Positions 1-6,187 of a stretch of DNA of 20,439 nucleotides are shown piece by piece. The stretch lies in NCBI GenBank assembly GCA_023254755.1, contig JALRKU010000451.1, forward strand, positions 1-20,439, read 5' to 3'. Position numbers and translations under genes: made by a program. This DNA is from Aeromicrobium sp. Lineage in GTDB: Bacteria; Actinomycetota; Actinomycetes; Propionibacteriales; Nocardioidaceae. The number at the start of each line of letters is the position of its first letter. Within the stretch, counting starts at the first letter, position 1. The notes under the pieces are model-generated. The model was not told the origin of the DNA and searched no databases. It saw nothing but the letters and a program-made list of their open reading frames with translations.

Positions 1-739
1 CGTGCACGTCGGCATCGAGGACCGCGAGAAGGTTCTGCCGATCAGCTCGGCGATGCTGTCGTACTACGGCCACCTGCAGGCGCTCAGCGCGTCGTCGCCG
101 TTCTGGGGAGGCAAGGACACCGGCTACGCGTCGAACCGCGCGCTGATGTTCCAGCAGCTGCCGACCGCCGGCCTGCCGTTCCACTTCCAGGAGTGGAGCG
201 AGCTGGAGCACTACGTCGACGACCTGACCACGACCGGCGTGATCGACGTGTTCGACGAGATCCGCTGGGACCTGCGACCCTCGCCCAAGTTCGGCACCCT
301 CGAGGTGCGGGTCTGCGACGGCATCCCGACGATGTCGGAGCTGCTGAGCATCGCCGCCCTGACCCACTGCCTGGTCGAGCACTTCTCGTCCGAGCTCGAC
401 GCGGGGCGGGCGCTGCCCAACATCCCGCCGTGGTTCGCGCAGGAGAACAAGTGGCGGTCGGCGCGCTACGGCATGGACGCGATCCTCGTCCTCGACGAGC
501 ACGCCGAGGAGGAGCTCGTCACGACGGACCTGACGCGCCTGCTGGGGGTCCTCGAACCGGTCGCCGAGCGCCTCGGGTGCGTCGAGGAGCTCGGCGGAGT
601 CCACGACATCATCCGCGACGGCGCCTCCTACCAGCGCCAGCGCGCCGTCGCCGACGCCAACGGCGGTCGACTCGACGCGGTCGTCGCGTCGCTCGTCGAG
701 GAAATGCGCGCGGGCCGTCCGGTGTTGAGGGAACCATGA
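1..739 (+). CDS. Glutamate-cysteine ligase, GCS2/YbdK carboxylate-amine ligase family (3' part)
   Basis: The reading frame is open from the left edge, so the N-terminal part is missing; the first complete codon is at base 2 and about 245 residues are visible. The family joins glutamate to cysteine or another amine using ATP. Family-typical segments include HVGIEDREKVLPI at the start, SPFWGGKDTGYASNRALMFQQLP near residues 31-53, and RPSPKFGTLEVRVCD followed by NKWRSARYGMDA. The visible length fits the last two thirds of a protein of roughly 370 residues. The stop overlaps the next start as ATGA (736-739), so it is probably translationally coupled to the thioredoxin-fold reductase gene, suggesting a shared thiol-metabolism role. 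The true substrate cannot be read from the sequence; members range from genuine gamma-glutamylcysteine synthases to uncharacterised carboxylate-amine ligases. Confidence 0.88.
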   Translation, partial: VHVGIEDREKVLPISSAMLSYYGHLQALSASSPFWGGKDTGYASNRALMFQQLPTAGLPFHFQEWSELEHYVDDLTTTGVIDVFDEIRWDLRPSPKFGTLEVRVCDGIPTMSELLSIAALTHCLVEHFSSELDAGRALPNIPPWFAQENKWRSARYGMDAILVLDEHAEEELVTTDLTRLLGVLEPVAERLGCVEELGGVHDIIRDGASYQRQRAVADANGGRLDAVVASLVEEMRAGRPVLREP

Positions 740-1353
740 GCTCCGAGACCACCACCGAGGGCGTCGACTTCTGGTTCGACCCCCTGTGCCCCTTCGCCTG
801 GATCACGTCGCGCTGGATGCTCGAGGTCGAGCAGCACCGCGACGTCCACACGACGTTCCACGTCATGAGCCTGTCGGTCCTCAACGAGGACAAGGACGTC
901 CCCGACGAGTACAAGGAGATGATCCAGCGGGGCTGGGGTCCTGTCCGGCTCGCCATCGCCATCGAGCAGCAGCACGGCCAGCAGGCGCTGCGCGACTACT
1001 ACACGGCGATCGGCACCCAGCACCACAACGAGAAGCAGGAGTTCTCGCCCGAGCTGTTCGCCGCGGTCCTCGAGGAGATCGGCCTCCCGGTCGAGCTCGC
1101 AGCGGCCGCCGACGACACGTCGCTCGACGAGGCGGTGCGCGCGTCGCACGCCGACGGCATCGGCCGGGTCGGCGAGGAGGTCGGCACGCCGGTCATCGCG
1201 ATCGGCGGGGTGGCGTTCTTCGGCCCCGTGCTGACCAGCATCCCGCGCGGCGACGACGCCCTGACGGTGTTCGACGGTGCGCGGGCGCTCGCGTCCTACC
1301 CGGACTTCTTCGAGCTCAAGCGCACCCGCACCGGTGAGCTGAGCTTCGACTGA
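736..1353 (+). CDS. DsbA-family mycothiol-dependent nitroreductase-like protein (Rv2466c family)
   Basis: A 205-residue thioredoxin-fold oxidoreductase, probably cytoplasmic since no signal peptide is seen. From memory it matches M. tuberculosis Rv2466c along nearly its whole length: FWFDPLCPFAWITSRWMLEV at 12-31, FHVMSLSVLNE, WGPVRLAIAIEQQHG, then GTPVIAIGGVAFFGPVLTSI and FFELKRTRT near the C terminus. Rv2466c is a mycothiol-dependent reductase known for activating nitro-prodrugs. The active-site motif here is C18-P-F-A21, so only the nucleophilic cysteine is present and the second CXXC cysteine is absent, which fits a mechanism that resolves with a low-molecular-weight thiol. The start is fixed by the ATGA overlap with the upstream ligase. 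The upstream part of this open frame (from 193) is a shadow of the ligase gene. Confidence 0.92.
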   Translation: MSSETTTEGVDFWFDPLCPFAWITSRWMLEVEQHRDVHTTFHVMSLSVLNEDKDVPDEYKEMIQRGWGPVRLAIAIEQQHGQQALRDYYTAIGTQHHNEKQEFSPELFAAVLEEIGLPVELAAAADDTSLDEAVRASHADGIGRVGEEVGTPVIAIGGVAFFGPVLTSIPRGDDALTVFDGARALASYPDFFELKRTRTGELSFD

Positions 1354-1375
1354 CCTGGTCGAGGTGGCGGCGCCC

Positions 1376-1388
1376 TAGGCTGGCGACA
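1376..1388 (+). promoter_or_regulatory. Leaderless promoter (-10 TAGGCT) for the esterase gene
   Basis: TAGGCT at 1376-1381 ends six bases before the ATG at 1388, which places the predicted transcription start on the A of the start codon. No Shine-Dalgarno sequence precedes this ATG. The -35 region is weak (CTGACC at 1350-1355, about 20 bases upstream). The same geometry recurs at 3713, 5863 and 15318. Confidence 0.55.
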
Positions 1389-2287
1389 TGACGCTGTCGC
1401 CGGCCTCGCGCCGCCTCCTCGCCGATCTGGAGGCCGAGGCCGCGCCGGAGGACCACCTGGCCGCCCGAGCCGCCGCGCGTGCGGCGGCGCTGGCCGCTCC
1501 GGGCCGGGTCGGTCTCGACCTGGTCGAGGATCTCGATGCCGGTGGCGTGCCGGCCCGTCTCTACCGGCCGCGCCTCGGAGCGCCGCTCGCTCTGTACGTC
1601 CACGGCGGCGGATGGGTCTTCCACGACCTCGAGACCCACGACGTGTTCTGCCGCCACCTCGCGCACACGACCGGGTGGGCGCTGCTCGCGGTCGACTACC
1701 GGCGCGCTCCCGAGCACCCGTTCCCGGCGCCGCTCGACGACGTGACGGCGGCGGCGGCCTGGATCCGCGGCGGTGGCCTCGAACCGTTCCGCGTCGACAC
1801 GTCGTGGCTGCCGGGGATCGGCGACTCGTCGGGCGCCAACCTGGTGGCCGCGCTGACCGTCCGCGACCCGGCACGACTCGATGCGCAGGTCCTGATGTAC
1901 CCGCCGGTCGACCGCGACGCGGTGCTCGACGCCGAGCAGTCGAACGCGGCCCTCGACGTCGAGGCGATGGGGTGGTTCTGGGACCAGTACGCAGGTGGCG
2001 CCGACCGCCGTCATCCCGAGGTCTCACCGGCGCTCGCTGCGGATCTGTCGACGACGCCGAGGACCCTGCTGGTCACGGCCGAGCACGACGTCCTGGCCGA
2101 GCAGGGCCGCGCCTATGCGGCGGCGCTGGACGCGGCCGGGGTCGACGTCACGGCGTGGCAGGTCGACGGTGCGGTCCACTCGTTCTGGCGTCAGCCCGAG
2201 CGGTTCGCCGCGTCGCGGTCGCTCGTCGTCACCGTCGGGGCGCTGCTGTCGACGTGGCGCGCCGAGGCCGGCCGGTCGCCGGACTGA
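1388..2287 (+). CDS. Alpha/beta hydrolase, hormone-sensitive-lipase (HSL/GDSAG) esterase family
   Basis: A 299-residue carboxylesterase-like protein. It carries the oxyanion-hole motif HGGGW (H72-W76) and the nucleophile motif GDSSGAN (G145-N151, Ser147 as nucleophile). The other candidate triad residues are Asp234 in the segment EHDVLAEQG and His264 in VHSFW. YRRAPEHPFPAPLDDV lies between the two motifs, as expected in this family. It has no signal peptide, so it probably acts in the cytoplasm on short acyl esters; the true substrate is unknown. In M. tuberculosis an esterase/lipase gene (lipP) also lies in the corresponding neighbourhood, but orthology is not established here. The ATG is supported by a -10 element six bases upstream, indicating a leaderless mRNA. 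Confidence 0.92.
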   Translation: MTLSPASRRLLADLEAEAAPEDHLAARAAARAAALAAPGRVGLDLVEDLDAGGVPARLYRPRLGAPLALYVHGGGWVFHDLETHDVFCRHLAHTTGWALLAVDYRRAPEHPFPAPLDDVTAAAAWIRGGGLEPFRVDTSWLPGIGDSSGANLVAALTVRDPARLDAQVLMYPPVDRDAVLDAEQSNAALDVEAMGWFWDQYAGGADRRHPEVSPALAADLSTTPRTLLVTAEHDVLAEQGRAYAAALDAAGVDVTAWQVDGAVHSFWRQPERFAASRSLVVTVGALLSTWRAEAGRSPD

Positions 2288-2299
2288 CGCGCTCGGCGA

Positions 2300-2322
2300 C
2301 CCCCTCGCGTCGCATCGCGGGG
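2300..2322 (+). terminator. Possible hairpin terminator after the esterase gene
   Basis: An imperfect GC-rich hairpin (CCC-CGCG arm with one bulged T, loop TCGCAT, CGCG-GGG arm) begins 13 bases after the esterase stop. No U-tract follows, as is common for actinobacterial terminators. Function is inferred from position only. Confidence 0.35.
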
Positions 2323-2333
2323 CCCGCCGCAGG

Positions 2334-2346
2334 TACGTTCTGGGTG
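2334..2346 (+). promoter_or_regulatory. Candidate -10 promoter element for rpiB-nei
   Basis: TACGTT at 2334-2339 would start transcription near 2346 and give a leader of about 67 bases. It lies within an inverted repeat CAGGT-N12-ACCTG (2330-2334 and 2347-2351), which could be an operator but may be chance. No convincing -35 was seen. Confidence 0.35.
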
Positions 2347-2412
2347 ACCTGCCCGGCGAGTCGTCGGCCCAGGCCTTCGCCCACTTCGCCCGCACCCTCG
2401 CAGGAGGACCTC

Positions 2413-2871
2413 ATGCGCGTCCACGTCGGAGCCGACCACGCCGGCTACGAGCTCAAGTCCCACCTGATCGCCTGGCTGGGCGAGAACGGCCACGAGGCCG
2501 TCGACCACGGCGCCCACGAGTACGACGCCGACGACGACTACCCGCCGTTCTGCATCGACGCCGCGGCGGCCGCGGTCGCCGAGCCCGGCTCGCTCGCCAT
2601 CGTCATCGGCGGCTCGGGCAACGGTGAGCAGATCGCCGCGAACAAGGTGGAGGGTGCTCGTGCGGCGCTGGCCTGGAGCACCGAGACAGCGGCACTGGCG
2701 CGCCAGCACAACAACGCCCAGGTGGTCGCCGTCGGCGCGCGCATGCACACGCTCGAGGAGGCCACGGCCATCGTCGAGACGTTCCTGACCACGCCGTGGA
2801 GCGAGGCCGACCGTCACCAGCGGCGCATCGACATGCTGCTCAGCTACGAGAAGACCGGGCGACTTGCCTGA
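2413..2871 (+). CDS. rpiB: Ribose-5-phosphate isomerase B
   Basis: A 152-residue RpiB/LacAB-family enzyme interconverting ribulose 5-phosphate and ribose 5-phosphate in the pentose phosphate pathway. The N terminus MRVHVGADHAGYELK is the family signature (phosphate-binding GADHAG). The loop GGSGNGEQIAANKV carries Glu72 where enterobacterial RpiB has a catalytic cysteine; this Glu type is the one known from M. tuberculosis RpiB. ARQHNNAQVVAVGARMHTLEEA completes the conserved active-site region. AGGAGG at 2402-2407 is well placed before the ATG. nei overlaps its last codons, so the two genes form a transcription unit, as in mycobacteria. Confidence 0.96.
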   Translation: MRVHVGADHAGYELKSHLIAWLGENGHEAVDHGAHEYDADDDYPPFCIDAAAAAVAEPGSLAIVIGGSGNGEQIAANKVEGARAALAWSTETAALARQHNNAQVVAVGARMHTLEEATAIVETFLTTPWSEADRHQRRIDMLLSYEKTGRLA

Positions 2872-3703
2872 GGGCCACACCCTCCACCGGCTGGCGCTGG
2901 ACCTGTCCGCGACGTTCGGCGGACACCTGACGCGGTCCACGAGCCCGCAGGGCCGGTTCGCGGTCGAGGCCGCGCGGATCGACGGCCGCGTGCTGACCGG
3001 TGCCGACGCCGCGGGCAAGCACCTGTTCGTCGAGCTCGACGGCATCGCCGACGTGGTGCACGTCCACCTCGGCCTCTACGGCAGCCTCCAGATCAGCGGG
3101 GGGACGGACCACGAGGTCGTCGGCCAGGTCCGCTGGCGCCTGCAGTCGTCGACCGAGACAGCCGACCTCCGTGGTCCGAACACCTGCGAGCTGCTCACCC
3201 CGCCCGAGGTCGACGCGCTGATGGCGCGACTGGGCCCCGATCCGCTGCGGCCCGACGCGGATCCGGACCGGGCGTGGCGCCGCATCCACGGCTCGACCGT
3301 GCCGATCGCGACGCTGCTGATGGACCAGGCCGTCGTGGCCGGCGTCGGCAACGTCTACCGCGCCGAGGTGCTGTTCCGTCACGGCGTTCCGCCGATGACC
3401 GCAGGTCGCCGGATCCCGCGCGTGCGGTGGCGGGCGATGTGGGACGACCTGGTGACCCTCATGACCGTCGGCGTCGAGCGCAACCGCATCGACACGGTGC
3501 GGCCGGAGCACGAGCCCGAGGCGATGGGCCGCGACCCGCGCGCCGACGACCACGGAGGCGAGGTCTACGTGTACCGGCGCGACGGGATGCCGTGCCACGT
3601 CTGCGGAGACGTCGTGCGCAAGAGGGTGCTGGCGGGGCGCAACCTGTTCTGGTGTCCCACGTGCCAGTCGGGACGCCCCCGAACGGGGGTCGGGCACCAG
3701 TAG
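2864..3703 (+). CDS. nei: Fpg/Nei-family DNA glycosylase (endonuclease VIII-like), TTG start
   Basis: A 279-residue bifunctional base-excision-repair glycosylase/AP lyase that removes oxidised bases. The start is unusual but well supported: TTG at 2864 gives MPEGHTLHRLA, and the family's catalytic nucleophile is the Pro right after Met, followed by Glu3. The helix-two-turn-helix region is around VAGVGNVYRAEVLFRHGVPP. A C-terminal zinc finger has C244-x2-C247-x16-C264-x2-C267, with the DNA-contacting arginine region VRKRVLAGRNLFWC. PEGHT rather than PELPE at the N terminus favours Nei over Fpg. It overlaps rpiB by eight bases with no separate promoter, the arrangement of Rv2464c-Rv2465c in M. 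tuberculosis. Confidence 0.93.
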   Translation: MPEGHTLHRLALDLSATFGGHLTRSTSPQGRFAVEAARIDGRVLTGADAAGKHLFVELDGIADVVHVHLGLYGSLQISGGTDHEVVGQVRWRLQSSTETADLRGPNTCELLTPPEVDALMARLGPDPLRPDADPDRAWRRIHGSTVPIATLLMDQAVVAGVGNVYRAEVLFRHGVPPMTAGRRIPRVRWRAMWDDLVTLMTVGVERNRIDTVRPEHEPEAMGRDPRADDHGGEVYVYRRDGMPCHVCGDVVRKRVLAGRNLFWCPTCQSGRPRTGVGHQ

Positions 3704-3712
3704 TCTCGGTGC
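3676..3712 (+). promoter_or_regulatory. Leaderless promoter overlapping the nei stop codon, with adjacent hairpin
   Basis: TAGTCT at 3701-3706 contains the nei TAG stop and ends six bases before the ATG at 3713, giving a predicted leaderless start. The hexamer sits inside an inverted repeat GCACC (3694-3698) / GGTGC (3708-3712). Just upstream, within the end of nei, CCCCCG-AA-CGGGGG (3676-3689) can form a hairpin that may terminate upstream transcription. The promoter call rests on hexamer and geometry; the operator and terminator roles are inference. Confidence 0.45.
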
Positions 3713-4879
3713 ATGATCGCCCGACTGCGCCGCATCGCACGATCCGTGCCGGCGTACGTCGACCTCCGGCTGCTGCGCTGGCGCACCGGCACCACGGAGG
3801 GGCAGTGGACGGTGGTGGCCGCGCTGTCCGGTCTGACGCTCGCCCTGCTCGCCTTCTCGGTGCAGGACTACCAGTCGGTTCCGGCCGTGTGGTTCTTCCT
3901 CCCGGTGCTCCTCGGTGCCGTCGCCCTGCGGCACAAGTACCTCCTCGTGCTCGTCGCGTTCATCACCGCCTGCATGGCGTTCACGGTCACCCTCGAGTCG
4001 GTCGCGAACGGCATGACCGGCGGCCGCGCCAGCACGCTCGTCGGGCTCGGCCTGGCGGTCGGCATCGTCCTGCTGGAGTCGTCGCGCAACCGCAGCGGTC
4101 TCCCGTCGGCGCTCAGCGAGGCGATGCTCGCGGACCTGCGCGACCGGTTGCAGGCCCAGGGTCAGGTGCCGCCGCTGCCCGACGGTTGGACGTCGCAGTC
4201 GGCCGTCGTCTCGGCCAGCGGTGGCCGCTATGCCGGCGACTTCCTGGTCGCCAACCTCACCGAGGACCAGACGTCGCTCGAGATGATCCTGGTCGACGTC
4301 TGCGGCAAGGGCGTGGCGGCGGGCACGCAGTCGTTGCAGCTCGCGGGTGCGCTCGGTGGCCTCATCGGCGCGCTGCCGCCTCTCGGGCTGTTCGCGTCGG
4401 CGAACGAGTTCCTGCTGCGTCAGCGGTGGGACGACGGCTTCGCCACGGCGGTCCACGTGATCGTCGACCTGCGGTCGGGGCGGTACCAGATCACGAGTGC
4501 GGGCCATCCGCCGGCGATGACCTGGGACGCGGCGACGGCGACGTGGTCGGTCGACGGGGCCCGTGGCATGGCGCTGGGCATCGCGCCGCGTCCTGAGTTC
4601 CACCAGACGCAGGGGGTGCTGGGTCCGGGCGACGCGGTGATGTTCTACACCGACGGGGTCGTGGAGTCCCGCTCGCGCGACGTGATGAGCGGCGTCGAGT
4701 GGCTGCTCGGCGCGGCGCGCGACGCCGTGCGGCTCGGCTTCGACAGCGCACCGCGCCGCATCCTGGCCAAGGTCGACGCCGGCGACGACGACCGCGCCGT
4801 GCTGATCCTGTCCCGTGCCGCGACGGAGGCCGAGCCGGGCGCGCAGGCGCACCCCCGCACGGCCCGCGACGCGGGCTGA
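3713..4879 (+). CDS. Membrane-anchored PP2C/SpoIIE-type serine phosphatase
   Basis: A 388-residue protein. Four hydrophobic segments lie near residues 32-50, 57-74, 78-97 and 106-123, so the N-terminal third is membrane embedded. A cytoplasmic SpoIIE/PPM phosphatase domain covers about 155-375. PPM metal-binding and core motifs are visible: GGRYAGDFLVA, LVDVCGKGVAAG, DDGFATAVHVIVD, TSAGHPPA, FYTDGVVESR and DDRAVLIL. Such proteins typically dephosphorylate anti-anti-sigma (STAS) factors in partner-switching stress or sigma-factor control. No PAS, GAF, STAS or anti-sigma kinase gene is adjacent, so the target is unknown. The ATG is supported by a -10 element six bases upstream and lies nine bases after the nei stop. 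Confidence 0.9.
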   Translation: MIARLRRIARSVPAYVDLRLLRWRTGTTEGQWTVVAALSGLTLALLAFSVQDYQSVPAVWFFLPVLLGAVALRHKYLLVLVAFITACMAFTVTLESVANGMTGGRASTLVGLGLAVGIVLLESSRNRSGLPSALSEAMLADLRDRLQAQGQVPPLPDGWTSQSAVVSASGGRYAGDFLVANLTEDQTSLEMILVDVCGKGVAAGTQSLQLAGALGGLIGALPPLGLFASANEFLLRQRWDDGFATAVHVIVDLRSGRYQITSAGHPPAMTWDAATATWSVDGARGMALGIAPRPEFHQTQGVLGPGDAVMFYTDGVVESRSRDVMSGVEWLLGAARDAVRLGFDSAPRRILAKVDAGDDDRAVLILSRAATEAEPGAQAHPRTARDAG

Positions 4880-4971
4880 CGACGAGTTTCCCCTGCGCCG
4901 TGACTACGCGAAGGCCGTGCGCGAGGCGAGCCTGCTGATGAGGGCACGGCTGCCGGTCGGCTGAGAACGGG

Positions 4972-5002
4972 CCCGGGTCGTCGGTGATTCCGGCGACCCG
5001 GG
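4972..5002 (-). terminator. Hairpin between the phosphatase gene and tRNA-Gly
   Basis: A perfect nine-base inverted repeat CCCGGGTCG / CGACCCGGG separated by 13 bases. It lies 11 bases beyond the encoded CCA end of tRNA-Gly (on the - strand) and about 90 bases after the convergent phosphatase gene, so it may terminate both. No U-tract is present. Confidence 0.55.
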
Positions 5003-5012
5003 GCGGTCGAGG

Positions 5013-5088
5013 TGGAGCGGACGACGGGACTCGAACCCGCAACATTCTGCTTGGAAGGCAGAGACTCTAGCCATTGAGCTACGTCCGC
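5013..5088 (-). tRNA. tRNA-Gly (anticodon TCC)
   Basis: Reading the - strand from 5088, a full cloverleaf is visible. The acceptor stem is GCGGACG/CGTCCGC, the D-arm GCTC...GAGT, the anticodon stem TCTGC/GCAGA with loop CTTCCAA (anticodon TCC at 5055-5053), and the T-arm GCGGG-TTCGAGT-CCCGT. The discriminator is T at 5016 and CCA is genome-encoded at 5015-5013. A perfect hairpin CGCTGCC-TG-GGCAGCG (5091-5106) sits just upstream of the 5' end. No strong promoter was found in the 223-base gap up to 5311; CATCAT, read on the - strand near 5115, is only a weak -10 candidate. Confidence 0.97.
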
Positions 5089-5272
5089 GACGCTGCCTGG
5101 GCAGCGCGTCCATGATGCCACAGGAGCGCGCGACTCCTGACCGTCGCCCGCCCGCCTGTCGTACGGCGACCACGACGCATCCACCGGTCGCCAGCCGCGA
5201 CGAAGGAGCGGCGGCCAGGCGCCGGGTGAGACGGCCGGCCGGCCCGACTCCTCTCTCCACCGCCGACGCGAG

Positions 5273-5291
5273 CCGGGTGGCGCCGACCCGG
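5273..5291 (-). terminator. Possible hairpin terminator after the P-loop kinase gene
   Basis: Inverted repeat CCGGGT / ACCCGG with a seven-base loop, 21 bases past the kinase stop on the - strand. No U-tract. The rest of 5089-5311 shows no supportable gene. Confidence 0.35.
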
Positions 5292-5311
5292 ACCCGTCTC
5301 GCGGTCGCCGG

Positions 5312-5863
5312 CTACCCGGCGAGCTCGGCGACGAGATCGGCCCGTTCCCGGGTGCCCTCGCGGGCGAAGTGTTGGCGCTCCTGGGCAGCCCACACGTCCC
5401 ACCACGGCGCGTAGGTGTCACCGTCGCGAGCGAGGGCGCGGCTCCGGCGGCGGTCCTCCGGTCCGTCGAGCCAGACCAGCAGGCTGACGAACGGTGCGAG
5501 CGTCCGTGCTCCGGCGCCCACGCCCTCGACCACCACGAGCGGCGCGGGCGCCAGGGTGACGTCGGGACCGAGGCGCTCGCGGACCCAGTCCCACGTCGGC
5601 GCGTGTCCCACGCGGTCGACCGCGACCGCCGCCAGGACGTCGGCGGCCGCCGGGGGAGCGGACTCCAGGCCGTGCCAGCCGCGGTAGAGGTCCTCCAGGT
5701 GCAGCACGGGCGCCCCGGACGCCTCGACCACGGCGTGCGCCAGCGACGTCTTGCCGGCGCCGCTGGGTCCGTCGATCGAGAGCACCCGGGTCGTGCCGCA
5801 CGCCGGCTGTCGCGCGGAGATCCGGCGCAGGAGGTCCCTGGCGAGGGAGGACCGGTCGGGCAT
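5312..5863 (-). CDS. P-loop NTPase, uridine kinase-like/AAA family
   Basis: A 183-residue cytoplasmic ATP-binding protein of the uridine kinase/NMP-kinase-like group. The Walker A motif GPSGAGKTS lies at G32-S40 after the beta strand RVLSIDG. The segment VLHLEDLYRGWHGL matches the position where uridine kinases carry the acidic DDFY-like substrate-binding motif. A Walker B-like strand PLVVVEGVGAG follows, then an arginine-rich lid-like region PEDRRRSRALARDG. It is shorter than bona fide uridine kinases (about 210) and lacks the exact DDFY, so substrate and reaction are uncertain. It may phosphorylate a nucleoside or another small metabolite. The start is supported by a leaderless -10 element; it is not in an operon. 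Confidence 0.85.
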   Translation of the reverse strand: MPDRSSLARDLLRRISARQPACGTTRVLSIDGPSGAGKTSLAHAVVEASGAPVLHLEDLYRGWHGLESAPPAAADVLAAVAVDRVGHAPTWDWVRERLGPDVTLAPAPLVVVEGVGAGARTLAPFVSLLVWLDGPEDRRRSRALARDGDTYAPWWDVWAAQERQHFAREGTRERADLVAELAG

Positions 5864-5875
5864 GTCCCCACGGTA
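5864..5875 (-). promoter_or_regulatory. Leaderless promoter (-10 TACCGT) for the P-loop kinase gene
   Basis: On the - strand TACCGT (5875-5870) is followed by six bases and then the ATG at 5863. This is the same -10/start geometry as at 1388, 3713 and 15318, and no ribosome-binding site is present. The predicted transcript starts at the A of ATG. Confidence 0.5.
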
Positions 5876-5922
5876 GGGAACGGCCGGACCGGCGAGCGGT
5901 TGGGCCTCCTGGGATGCCGCGG

Positions 5923-6045
5923 CTACGTGGCCTGATGGTCAGCTGCCGCCGCGCGGTGTGGGATGGTCGCGGCGAGTAGACCGTGATCCGCGGGCGGAGC
6001 CGTCCCCGGGGCGGCGGCCTGGCCGGGGAGAAGCGGCGGGGTCAT
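5923..6045 (-). CDS. Possible small protein, 40 residues (low confidence)
   Basis: ATG at 6045 on the - strand is preceded by GGAGG with seven bases between, the best Shine-Dalgarno in this stretch. The product would be 40 residues, rich in Ala and Pro (begins MTPPLLPGQAAAPG, ends HRAAAADHQAT), without a membrane segment or recognisable motif. No promoter could be assigned. GC-rich DNA makes chance open frames common, so only the ribosome-binding site supports this call. Confidence 0.18.
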   Translation of the reverse strand: MTPPLLPGQAAAPGTAPPADHGLLAATIPHRAAAADHQAT

Positions 6046-6187
6046 GGATCGACCTCCGTGACCAGCCCCTCGGATCGACGCTCGAAACTCGTGCGTGACC
6101 CCCCGGCCGGCCGGGCGTTGTACCTCGCGCCAGTGCCGGTCGAGCAGCGTTGCCGGGATTGTTGGTGTGACCCGCGAACGGACTCCC

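Larger units (their letters stand above)
5864..6187. other. Divergent intergenic region between the kinase and LPDTG protein genes
   Basis: This 324-base stretch holds the kinase promoter at its left end and, on the - strand, one small open frame with a good ribosome-binding site (5923-6045, listed separately). A 14-base perfect palindrome CCCGGCCGGCCGGG lies at 6102-6115. No clear -35/-10 pair for the rightward surface-protein gene could be identified; TACCTC near 6121 is only a weak candidate. No RNA gene was recognised. Confidence 0.5.

Noticed and set aside
193..735. In-frame extension upstream of the nitroreductase gene
   Set aside because: It lies in another frame of the glutamate-cysteine ligase gene, is Arg-rich, and the protein family starts at the ATG at 736.
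2840..4852. Long - strand open frame opposite nei and the phosphatase gene
   Set aside because: Arg/Gly/Asp-rich antisense frame typical of high-GC codon bias; the + strand genes are complete and recognisable.
5112..5414. + strand open frame between tRNA-Gly and the kinase gene
   Set aside because: No ribosome-binding site or recognisable motif; its right part is antisense to the kinase gene.
6102..6115. 14-base palindrome CCCGGCCGGCCGGG as an operator
   Set aside because: A simple GC repeat expected by chance at this base composition, with no promoter element around it.
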